From NCBI GenBank assembly GCA_016293915.1, contig JAEDCY010000072.1:1-6617 (forward strand): 6,617 nucleotides of DNA, in the 5' to 3' direction. This document shows, one piece after another, positions 1-5,439 of the stretch. How positions within the stretch are numbered: position 1 is the stretch's first letter; each line of letters starts with the position of its first letter. The position numbers and the translations under genes were made by a program. The notes under the pieces were generated by a model. That model searched no databases. It was not told the DNA's origin and saw nothing but the letters and a program-made list of their open reading frames with translations. The DNA is from Treponema sp. Its GTDB lineage: Bacteria > Spirochaetota > Spirochaetia > Treponematales > Treponemataceae.

Positions 1-35
1 CAGTAAAAAATCTTTCTTTTTTACAAAATCTCGGA

Positions 36-41
36 TATAAT
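36..41 (+). promoter_or_regulatory. Putative -10 box of the cyclase promoter
   Basis: A perfect TATAAT lies about 40 bases before the cyclase start, which would give a leader of roughly 33 nt. No good -35 box is visible at 17-nt spacing; only a T-rich tract is there. The call rests on the -10 box and its position alone. Confidence 0.35.
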
Positions 42-80
42 AGAAGAATATTATTCTTAAAAACTGGAAATACCACAAAA

Positions 81-2390
81 ATGAAAGCCAAGGCTCCTAA
101 GTCTAAAAAAACACGTTCATCATCTAAAAACAAAATCAAATTTAATTCAAAAAAATTCTTTTTTTATTTCTGCAGGATTATCCCGGCAGCATTTATGACA
201 GCCCTTTTCCTCCTTCCAATGGGAATGCAAAGTATAAGCCTGGGAGATGCTGAAAGTTCAGCAAATCTTATCTACCCATATCTTTTGCCCTTTACACAGG
301 CAGAAATGATACAGGATTCTTTTTTCCATATCATTTATTTTATTATTTACTTTGTTCCCTTTACTGCGCTCTTTCTATTAATTTCGCTTTTTATAAAAGG
401 TAAGGTAAACACTCTTCTTTATGTGATTACATACATCAGTCTTACCTTCTATCTTTTCTGTTCGGTAACCTGTCTTGTAATATTTGCAAACTGCTGGAGA
501 TGGTTTCTTCATCTTCCAATTCCTGTTTATATTGCTTTTGGCTGTGCTTTTATTTCTCATGCACTTATGTCGATTTTCGGAATTCTCTTTTTAAGAGAGA
601 TGAATCCGGAATTTGCGGAGTACAAAAAAATTCAGGCAGAATCAAAACAAAAAACAAAGATTTCTATAAAAACAAAAGTCACTTTTGCTGTCATCAGCGT
701 TATTGCTGTAATCATGGTCTTCTTTACAATTCTAATCTTACACAGCTATAAAAAAATGTTTACAGAAGCTATTAGTGATGTAGGCCGCTCTCAGGCAGAA
801 CAAACCTCTACCGTTTACGATTCTGCAGAAGGAAAATACGAAAAAATTGCCCCATACTTTACCCAGCAGAAAGAAGCAAATAGTTACGCAGACTGTCCTT
901 TTGAACGAATTGATATCATTACTGCAAGTACACCGGGAAACATTCTTTTTAAGAAAGAAGGAGACAAAGTTACCTTCACGACAAACGAAGATGAATCAAT
1001 TCCAAAACTTGAAGATATTAACTGGCCTGAATATGATGTTTTCTCATATACAACAGCAATCGGCCGCGTAAAAGAAATCCCGGAAAGTGAAAAGAAAATC
1101 AGCCCGGAAAAAGCCCGCGAATATTTTGCAAACTTTATGAATGGAAACTATAAAAAACAGCCAGTTATCGATGGTGATTACTGTAAATACATTTACCCGG
1201 TTTCCTTTACAAGAAAAGCAGGCTTTAAGCTTACAGGTTTTTCAATAGTAACTTATAAAACAGAAATCCTCATGCGTTCTTATTTCCATGTGCAGATTTA
1301 CGTTTTCACAATGGTTGTAATGTTCCTTTACATTGCAATTATTTTTGCTCTTTTGATTGCAGACTTTATTACAAATCCTCTTTTATATCTTAAAACAAAT
1401 GTCCGAAAATCAGCTGATACACTCGGAGAAATTCTTGATGGTAATTCAAAAATCACAGCAGACCAGCTTACATTTATTGATTCCATTAAGACCCGTGATG
1501 AAACAAAAGACCTTTCAAAAGAAATAAAAAATATGGTCGGAATCATCCGTGGAATAATTCCATATATTTCCTTTTCAACACTTAAGGCTGCAGATAAAGA
1601 TACTAAAAAAACAACAACCTCCCGCGAATTGTGTTTTCTTTTTACAGATATCCGAGGGTTTACAACCTTATGCGAAGGTAAAAAACCTCAGGAAGTCGTA
1701 GAAATCTTAAATCACTACCTTGATATAGAAACAGAAATTATTCTTAATAATGGCGGCGATGTAGACAAATTCGTAGGTGATGAAATGATGGCTTTCTTTG
1801 CAGGCCCTAAAAAAGAATACAATGCCTGTAAAGCCGCTATGGAAATCCGGGCTGCTATGCGTTTTCAGCAGGAGCAGGCCTTAGCAGACGGCTCAGATTA
1901 TATTTCCATGGGAATAGGAATCAATACAGGACGTGTCGTTTTTGGTTCAGTAGGAGCAAGAAGCCGCATGGACTTTACTTCCATTGGTGACACAGTAAAT
2001 CTTGCAGCACGTTTGGAAAGCGCAAACAAAGCTTACGGTTCTAAGGCAATCATTACAGAAGCTGTATTTGAAAAGCTTAAAGATACCTTTGTTTGCCGTG
2101 AGCTCGACTTTATAAAAGTAAAAGGAAAGAGTGAACCTGTAAGAATCTATGAGATTTTACAGACAAAAGCAGCCGCTGTAGACAAGCTTTTTGATATAAA
2201 AGATTTGTTCGAAAAAGGTCTTACTGCCTACCGCAAACAAGCCTGGGACAAAGCAGAAGAAATGTTCCAGCTCTGTAATGAAAAATATCAGGACATGCCG
2301 TCTGTTATCTTCCTTGACCGCATAGCACATTTTAAAATTAACCCGCCGCCTAAAAAATGGGACGGCGTTTTTGAAATGAAGGTTAAGTAA
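81..2390 (+). CDS. Membrane-bound class III adenylate cyclase
   Basis: A 769-residue cyclase predicted to convert ATP to cAMP at the inner membrane. A Lys-rich N-terminus is followed by about six hydrophobic helices, near residues 27-46, 81-105, 111-137, 147-171, 199-222 and 404-429. Between the last two lies a roughly 180-residue extracytoplasmic region that could be a Cache-like sensor. A divergent HAMP-like linker (about 427-490) leads to the catalytic domain (about 515-690). Metal-binding Asp523 (FTDIRGF) and Asp567 (DKFVGDE) are present. Lys563 and Thr633 sit at the purine-specifying positions and match the adenylate rather than the guanylate pattern. Transition-state Asn640 and Arg644 (VNLAARLE) are intact, so it should be active. 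The tail (about 700-769) is TPR-like and ends in PPPKKWDGVFEM, a pattern I associate with spirochaete-type cyclases. The start is the first ATG after a weak GGAAA; no alternative gives the basic N-terminus. It converges on a cNMP-binding regulator gene. The sensed ligand is unknown. Confidence 0.93.
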   Translation: MKAKAPKSKKTRSSSKNKIKFNSKKFFFYFCRIIPAAFMTALFLLPMGMQSISLGDAESSANLIYPYLLPFTQAEMIQDSFFHIIYFIIYFVPFTALFLLISLFIKGKVNTLLYVITYISLTFYLFCSVTCLVIFANCWRWFLHLPIPVYIAFGCAFISHALMSIFGILFLREMNPEFAEYKKIQAESKQKTKISIKTKVTFAVISVIAVIMVFFTILILHSYKKMFTEAISDVGRSQAEQTSTVYDSAEGKYEKIAPYFTQQKEANSYADCPFERIDIITASTPGNILFKKEGDKVTFTTNEDESIPKLEDINWPEYDVFSYTTAIGRVKEIPESEKKISPEKAREYFANFMNGNYKKQPVIDGDYCKYIYPVSFTRKAGFKLTGFSIVTYKTEILMRSYFHVQIYVFTMVVMFLYIAIIFALLIADFITNPLLYLKTNVRKSADTLGEILDGNSKITADQLTFIDSIKTRDETKDLSKEIKNMVGIIRGIIPYISFSTLKAADKDTKKTTTSRELCFLFTDIRGFTTLCEGKKPQEVVEILNHYLDIETEIILNNGGDVDKFVGDEMMAFFAGPKKEYNACKAAMEIRAAMRFQQEQALADGSDYISMGIGINTGRVVFGSVGARSRMDFTSIGDTVNLAARLESANKAYGSKAIITEAVFEKLKDTFVCRELDFIKVKGKSEPVRIYEILQTKAAAVDKLFDIKDLFEKGLTAYRKQAWDKAEEMFQLCNEKYQDMPSVIFLDRIAHFKINPPPKKWDGVFEMKVK

Positions 2391-2413
2391 TGCTCTTATC
2401 GAAAACGCGTTAA

Positions 2414-2441
2414 AAAAAACAGTCCATCGGGACTGTTTTTT
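2414..2441. terminator. Bidirectional intrinsic terminator after the cyclase gene
   Basis: ACAGTCC (2419-2425) pairs perfectly with GGACTGT (2430-2436) across an ATCG loop. An A6 tract precedes the stem and a T6 tract follows it, so the hairpin can end transcription in both directions. It begins 23 nt after the cyclase stop codon. Flanking ACGC and GCGT can extend the helix. Confidence 0.9.
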
Positions 2442-2484
2442 AGCGTTTACCTACTAAATGCTCGCGAGATTAATCGAGCGACGA

Positions 2485-2506
2485 AAAATCGAGAATCCGT
2501 TAAAAA
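2485..2506. repeat. 22-nt imperfect direct repeat, copy 1
   Basis: AAAATCG, a variable centre, then CCGTTAAAAA. It matches 2750-2771 at 19 of 22 positions. On the minus strand it lies just downstream of T-arm-like fragment A. A looser version (TTAACGGA.TTCTC on the minus strand) also follows the real tRNA-Thr. Confidence 0.6.
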
Positions 2507-2511
2507 ACATA

Positions 2512-2527
2512 TCAGACTCGAACCCGA
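2512..2527 (-). repeat. tRNA T-arm-like fragment A
   Basis: On the minus strand this reads GGTCGGGTTCGAGTCTGA. It shares the 12-nt core GTTCGAGTCTGA exactly with the T-arm of the neighbouring tRNA-Thr. The 5' side cannot form a T-stem with the 3' side and no acceptor strand follows, so it is a fragment rather than a tRNA. Confidence 0.5.
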
Positions 2528-2538
2528 CCCCTCAAGTC

Positions 2539-2639
2539 GCAGACTTCGTGTCTGCTCCTTCCGGGCGTCTTCGTTCGCTGTCGCCGCCCTCCCTGGCGGC
2601 TTTTCCAGGAAATTGCTCCAAGCCTTCGCAATTTCCTGG
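2539..2639. repeat. GC-rich cluster of three perfect inverted repeats
   Basis: Three consecutive perfect stems occur within 101 bases: GCAGAC/GTCTGC (2539-2544 with 2550-2555, 5-nt loop), GCCGCC/GGCGGC (2583-2588 with 2595-2600, 6-nt loop) and a 12-bp stem CCAGGAAATTGC/GCAATTTCCTGG (2605-2616 with 2628-2639, 11-nt loop). The segment is visibly richer in G+C than everything around it. No T tract directly follows any stem, so these are not simple terminators. It could be a dispersed REP-like repeat or a structured RNA; the sequence alone does not decide. Confidence 0.65.
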
Positions 2640-2682
2640 CGCTCACTCCGCTAGTTGGTTCAAAATTTTATGTCCTCTAAAT

Positions 2683-2713
2683 AAAAAAAACCGCGCATAT
2701 TTTTATGCACGGT
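2683..2713 (-). terminator. Minus-strand intrinsic terminator
   Basis: On the minus strand, ACCGTGCATA (2713-2704) pairs with TATGCGCGGT (2699-2690) across a 4-nt loop and is followed by at least seven Ts. One pair is G·U when transcribed from the minus strand but a C·A mismatch from the plus strand, which points to minus-strand function. It follows tRNA-like fragment B closely, as a terminator would follow a tRNA. Confidence 0.75.
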
Positions 2714-2722
2714 ACTATTTTA

Positions 2723-2743
2723 AGCCGACTGTCGGACTTGAAC
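2723..2743 (-). pseudogene. tRNA-Thr 3'-end fragment B (T-loop plus acceptor strand)
   Basis: These 21 bases match the 3' end of the tRNA-Thr at 2869-2941 in 19 of 21 positions. They cover the 3' acceptor strand AGTCGGC, the discriminator T, the 3' T-stem and most of the T-loop. Similarity stops inside the T-arm: upstream bases cannot rebuild the T-stem, and no matching 5' acceptor GCCGACT is found. It therefore looks like a duplicated tRNA 3' end, the form left by integration at a tRNA gene, or a degraded tandem tRNA copy. A minus-strand terminator follows. Confidence 0.65.
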
Positions 2744-2749
2744 CCGCCC

Positions 2750-2771
2750 AAAATCGAAGAACCGTTAAAAA
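2750..2771. repeat. 22-nt imperfect direct repeat, copy 2
   Basis: This matches 2485-2506 at 19 of 22 positions. Here it lies upstream (minus-strand sense) of tRNA fragment B, whereas copy 1 lies downstream of fragment A. The order of parts is therefore shuffled, not a simple tandem duplication. Confidence 0.6.
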
Positions 2772-2796
2772 CTGGGCTGCGTCAGCGGGCCAGTTT
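2767..2796 (-). terminator. Possible minus-strand terminator hairpin
   Basis: AAACTGG (2769-2775) pairs with CCAGTTT (2790-2796). Inside, GCTG (2776-2779) pairs with CAGC (2783-2786) around a 3-nt loop, with a three-base bulge on one side. On the minus strand the stem runs into a T5 tract. It is weaker than the neighbouring terminators because the T tract is partly in the stem. Confidence 0.4.
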
Positions 2797-2822
2797 AGGT
2801 TCATCGATATAATGGCGACTAT

Positions 2823-2857
2823 AAAAAAACAAAACGGAGCCCGTTGAGAACTCCGTT
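2823..2857 (-). terminator. Terminator of the tRNA-Thr transcript
   Basis: On the minus strand AACGGAG (2857-2851) pairs with CTCCGTT (2839-2833), with an 11-nt loop, followed by TTG and seven Ts. It lies 11 nt past the tRNA 3' end in the same orientation, so it would end the tRNA transcript, and the upstream regulator transcript if the two are joined. Confidence 0.82.
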
Positions 2858-2868
2858 AATAAAATATG

Positions 2869-2941
2869 AGCCGACTGTCAGACTCGAACTGACTACCTGC
2901 GCGTTACGAGTGCGCTGCTCTACCTGGTGAGCTAAGTCGGC
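2869..2941 (-). tRNA. tRNA-Thr (anticodon CGT)
   Basis: A 73-nt cloverleaf reads off the minus strand: acceptor GCCGACT/AGTCGGC (perfect), D-stem GCTC/GAGC, anticodon loop CTCGTAA with CGT at 2908-2906, T-stem GTCAG/CTGAC (perfect) with loop TTCGAGT, and discriminator T. No CCA is encoded. G1-C72, C2-G71, G35 and U36 agree with known threonine identity elements. Three features are unusual: an A31·C39 mismatch closing the anticodon stem (plus-strand 2911 and 2903), and C15 with A48 where R15 and Y48 are nearly universal. It starts 25 nt after the stop codon of the cNMP-binding regulator on the same strand, so the two may share a transcript. Its 3' end resembles two nearby fragments. Confidence 0.9.
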
Positions 2942-2966
2942 GAATGTACATAATTTGGGTAAGAAA

Positions 2967-4217
2967 TTAAAGGCCAGTGCCTCTTGCTCCACCGCGGGTA
3001 TCAACAGTACGCTTCATATCGTTGATATTGTTTACAATCATGTAATTTTCGTAAACCTCAATCTTTCGGCGTTCAACAAACTTATAAATTTCGTCGCGTG
3101 TTACCTCTGGATTAAGACCCGCCCAATGAGCAACATCAGAAATTGTAACATTAAAACGACGCTGTTTTTCTGCTTCGTTCATTACAGGATTCATTTCATC
3201 CAAAAGCATGAATACATCTGCAATACGAGCCTGTAAATCTTTAATAACCAGAATTCTAAAGCGACGTTTCTGATCGTAAATACGCTTACAGAAAAGTTTA
3301 AGAAGCAGCAAAGCCATCTGTGGGTTTCCTGTAATCAAAAGTTCAAAGTTTTCTTTATTGAATTCAAGACACTTTACACGACCAGCAGCCATACAGGTTG
3401 CAGAACGCGCAGAATTATCAAGAATTGCCATTTCACCAAAGAACTCACCAGGCTTTAATACATCAAGGTTCTTTTTACTGCCATTTACACATTTTACAAG
3501 CTGAACACGACCACTCTGAATCAGATAGAAACAATCTCCAGGCTCATATTCAGCAATAATTACTTCGCCAGGTTCATAAGTTTTGGCAAAACGCTCAAAT
3601 GCAGGCAAAGAAAATAACTTTAAAGAAGAATTTCCACCTTCATCTTCATAATCAATCGGAGCACCGCGACCTGTAGCTGCAAGTTTATCGCTACGAAGCT
3701 TTGCATCCAGATATTGTTTTTTAACCGTTGCTATCTGCGGGTTATTCGGATATCGTTTCATAAATTTCAAATAAACATCACAGGCAGAACGATACTGCTC
3801 TTCAGCATAAAAACTTTTTGCAACAGCAAGCATACCAGACTGCTGATCTTCCTGAACATTATTAAGGATAGACTCAGTCTTTCTATGAATCTGACGCAAC
3901 TGATTAGAAAATACACGGAGCATTTTCATAATCAAAGCTTTATTATTACTAAAAAGAATTTCAAATTCCTGAATTGTAAGGGCAACAGCAACAGTAGGAA
4001 CAAGCGCCGTTGCAGTCTCTTCACGGCGGAAATGACCAAGAGCAGATTTTACGCCAAAAAACTCACCACTCTTTACCTGTTCAGCAACAGGCTGACCAGA
4101 TTCTATATCTGTACTTGTTAAAAGAACAGCACCCTGCTGCATGATAAAAATGCGTTCGTCGTGGTCTCCCTCAAAATAGATGATAGACCCTTTTGTATAT
4201 TGCATCGCTTTTGGCAT
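2967..4217 (-). CDS. Crp/Fnr-family regulator with two cNMP-binding domains
   Basis: A 416-residue cytoplasmic protein, about twice the usual Crp length. The first cNMP-binding fold (about 1-105) has a degenerate phosphate-binding cassette: FGV instead of FGE, and Glu rather than Arg before TAT. A TPR-like helical segment follows (about 127-161, with KFMKRYPNNP). The second cNMP-binding fold (about 200-320) has a canonical cassette, GEMAILDNSARSAT, with Glu262 and Arg271 placed to bind cAMP. The C-terminus (about 350-400, ISDVAHWAGLNPEVTRDEI) resembles a Crp-type winged helix, so DNA binding is likely but not proven. I chose ATG at 4217, 12 nt after AAAAGGGG. The in-frame TTG at 4229 would add four residues but abuts the Shine-Dalgarno. 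It converges on the adenylate cyclase gene, a plausible source of its ligand. No terminator separates it from tRNA-Thr. Confidence 0.9.
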   Translation of the reverse strand: MPKAMQYTKGSIIYFEGDHDERIFIMQQGAVLLTSTDIESGQPVAEQVKSGEFFGVKSALGHFRREETATALVPTVAVALTIQEFEILFSNNKALIMKMLRVFSNQLRQIHRKTESILNNVQEDQQSGMLAVAKSFYAEEQYRSACDVYLKFMKRYPNNPQIATVKKQYLDAKLRSDKLAATGRGAPIDYEDEGGNSSLKLFSLPAFERFAKTYEPGEVIIAEYEPGDCFYLIQSGRVQLVKCVNGSKKNLDVLKPGEFFGEMAILDNSARSATCMAAGRVKCLEFNKENFELLITGNPQMALLLLKLFCKRIYDQKRRFRILVIKDLQARIADVFMLLDEMNPVMNEAEKQRRFNVTISDVAHWAGLNPEVTRDEIYKFVERRKIEVYENYMIVNNINDMKRTVDTRGGARGTGL

Positions 4218-4238
4218 ACTTTTATACAACCCCTTTTA

Positions 4239-4249
4239 AATACAGTATT
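4239..4249. promoter_or_regulatory. 11-bp palindrome in the regulator leader
   Basis: AATAC-A-GTATT is a perfect palindrome around one central base. It lies between the presumed transcription start and the Shine-Dalgarno of the regulator gene, where a repressor could sit. It is short and AT-rich, so chance is a real possibility. Confidence 0.2.
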
Positions 4250-4263
4250 CCTACTATCTCTTC

Positions 4264-4272
4264 ATTGTATCA
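4264..4272 (-). promoter_or_regulatory. Extended -10 promoter for the cNMP-binding regulator
   Basis: On the minus strand the sequence reads TGATACAAT, a TGn extended -10 with TACAAT. It would start transcription near 4257 and give a leader of about 40 nt before the ATG at 4217. There is no convincing -35 box, as is common for extended -10 promoters. TGTGA, one half of the Crp consensus site, overlaps its upstream end (plus-strand TCACA 4270-4274). Confidence 0.5.
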
Positions 4273-4291
4273 CATATTCTAAAAAAATGCT

Positions 4292-4299
4292 ATTATAAT
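4292..4299. promoter_or_regulatory. Symmetric ATTATAAT, possible -10 on both strands
   Basis: This self-complementary octamer gives TATAAT on the plus strand (4294-4299) and on the minus strand (4297-4292). The plus copy ends only 3 nt before the ATG of the PHP gene, too close for a normal leader. It may drive a nearly leaderless transcript or simply be AT-rich background. Confidence 0.3.
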
Positions 4300-4302
4300 C
4301 TT

Positions 4303-5169
4303 ATGATAGATTTACATGTCCATACAACAGCTTCAGACGGGCAATACTCACCATCTCAGATTATCCAGAAAGCTTCTGAAAAAAATATCAAGGTAATAGC
4401 AATTACAGATCACGATACTACCGCAGGCCTGGAAGAAGCTAAAAATGAAGGAAAAAAACTGGGAGTAACAGTTGTACCAGGAATTGAAATCAACATCACA
4501 TTTCCAACCGGCGAATTTCATCTTCTTGGATTAGGACTTAAAAACCCATCAAAATCACTTAATTATATAGTAGAAAATGTATTAAAAAATCGAACAGAAC
4601 GAAATCTTCAGATTATTGAAAAAATAAATGCCGACGGTGTTCCTCTTTCACTTGCAGAACTTGAAGAAGATTTTCCAGACACAGTTATAGGGCGCCCGCA
4701 TTTTGCGGCAGAACTCGTAAAATATAAAGTGGTAAAAACCAGACAGCAGGCCTTTGATCAATACCTGGCCCGTGGACGAAAATGGTATGTACCCCGCATC
4801 TGCACAAATCTTGATGAAGCAATTGTTGCAATACGTGAAAGCGGTGGAGTTCCTGTTATTGCTCATCCAATGTCACTTTATCTTTCCTGGGGTCGGCTAC
4901 CTGATTTTCTTAAAGACTGCTATGAAAAAGGAGTAGTCGGAATAGAAGCATTTCATCCCGGAGCTCGTGTCACCGAATGTCTCCGCCTTGAAGAATTAGG
5001 CCGTAAAATCGGCTTTGTAATTACAGCCGGCAGTGATTTTCACGGCGAAAAAATTCGAGCAGACCGCAAGCTTGGCCATACCTGCGGCGGTAAAAAAATT
5101 GATGATAAATATTACTTTCAAGAATTGCTAAGGGTTTTACCCCTTAACAGTTCCACTTGTAATTCCTGA
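4303..5169 (+). CDS. PHP-domain phosphoesterase (TrpH/RNase AM-like)
   Basis: A 288-residue cytoplasmic PHP metallo-phosphoesterase of about the usual length for the TrpH/YciV (RNase AM) group. Metal ligands are visible in order: H5 and H7 (HVHT), D12, H37 (ITDHDT), E62 (PGIEIN), H73, H133 (GRPHFA), H188 (IAHP), and D245 and H247 (SDFHG). The set looks complete, so activity is likely. Known relatives hydrolyse 3',5'-bisphosphonucleotides or trim RNA from the 5' end; which applies here cannot be told from sequence. The ATG is fixed by the HVHT motif four codons in, but no Shine-Dalgarno precedes it, unlike the regulator and the permease remnants. It is divergent from the cNMP-binding regulator. 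Its last 33 bases overlap the 3' end of a dead permease gene on the other strand, and its C-terminal residues (LNSSTCNS) are probably unstructured. Confidence 0.9.
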   Translation: MIDLHVHTTASDGQYSPSQIIQKASEKNIKVIAITDHDTTAGLEEAKNEGKKLGVTVVPGIEINITFPTGEFHLLGLGLKNPSKSLNYIVENVLKNRTERNLQIIEKINADGVPLSLAELEEDFPDTVIGRPHFAAELVKYKVVKTRQQAFDQYLARGRKWYVPRICTNLDEAIVAIRESGGVPVIAHPMSLYLSWGRLPDFLKDCYEKGVVGIEAFHPGARVTECLRLEELGRKIGFVITAGSDFHGEKIRADRKLGHTCGGKKIDDKYYFQELLRVLPLNSSTCNS

Positions 5170-5439
5170 ATAAATCTGCTTTTGACAAAGTATAAACACA
5201 ATAAAAGCTGGAATCATCGAAATATTTACTCCGGCACAAATCAGAATATACTTAATACCGAGCGGACCTGTAAAATATACAAAGAAATTGCAACCGTACG
5301 TATTTTTACATCTTGTAAATAAAGATTTGCGCAATAATACTCGTTATAACAGCTTACTCCCTTCAGAATCAGACTTGTAACTGTGGCCGGTTTTAGCAAA
5401 GGAAGGATAACATTCCAGTAAATCTTAAAACACGAACAT
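5137..5439 (-). pseudogene. MalG-like sugar ABC permease remnant
   Basis: A dead gene for the second membrane subunit of a CUT1-type sugar importer. Its ATG (5439-5437) and a good Shine-Dalgarno (AAAAGGGG, 7 nt before it) survive. After about two codons the sequence jumps to the EAA-loop region, read in another frame as FKIYWNVILPLLKPATVTSL. A further frameshift near 5285 moves to the C-terminal frame (FTGPLGIKYI, then IPAFIVFILCQKQIYSGITSGTVKG and a stop), the typical MalG-family end. About 100 codons remain of the usual 270-300. It follows the MalF-like remnant in normal operon order and overlaps the PHP gene by 33 bases. Confidence 0.85.

Larger units (their letters stand above)
2442..2868. 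other. Intergenic repeat/hairpin mosaic with no credible protein gene
   Basis: This stretch of over 400 bases lies between the cyclase terminator and the tRNA-Thr gene. It holds tRNA-3'-end-like fragments, a GC-rich hairpin cluster, a 22-nt imperfect direct repeat and three minus-strand hairpins followed by T tracts; the main ones are listed separately. A plus-strand reading frame of about 129 codons crosses it, but that is explained by reading through T-arm-like and hairpin sequence: it lacks a ribosome-binding site and runs through terminators. A further 5-bp inverted repeat (GCTCG 2460-2464 with CGAGC 2475-2479) lies at the left edge. Confidence 0.7.

Noticed and set aside
2539..2639. CRISPR array
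   Set aside because: The inverted repeats differ from one another and there are no regularly spaced direct repeats.
2458..2847. An open plus-strand frame of about 129 codons
   Set aside because: It reads through tRNA-like fragments, hairpins and minus-strand terminators, has no ribosome-binding site, and its peptide resembles the false proteins often called over tRNA T-arms.
2442..2870. Integron attC site or cassette array
   Set aside because: Treponema integrons are known and the hairpins prompted the idea, but I could not find paired RYYYAAC/GTTRRRY core sites or an integrase gene.
2819..3004. A minus-strand frame containing LAHQVEQRTRNAQVVSSSLT
   Set aside because: This is the tRNA-Thr gene read as protein.
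3714..4121. A plus-strand frame of 135 codons inside the regulator gene
   Set aside because: It lies antisense to well-conserved cNMP-binding domain codons and shows no recognisable protein features.
4287..4298. Three-codon upstream frame (ATG CTA TTA TAA) before the PHP gene
   Set aside because: It has no ribosome-binding site and probably lies upstream of any transcription start.
5131..5147. TAAGGG/CCCTTA hairpin at the PHP 3' end as a terminator
   Set aside because: Only 6 bp, and no T tract follows on either strand.
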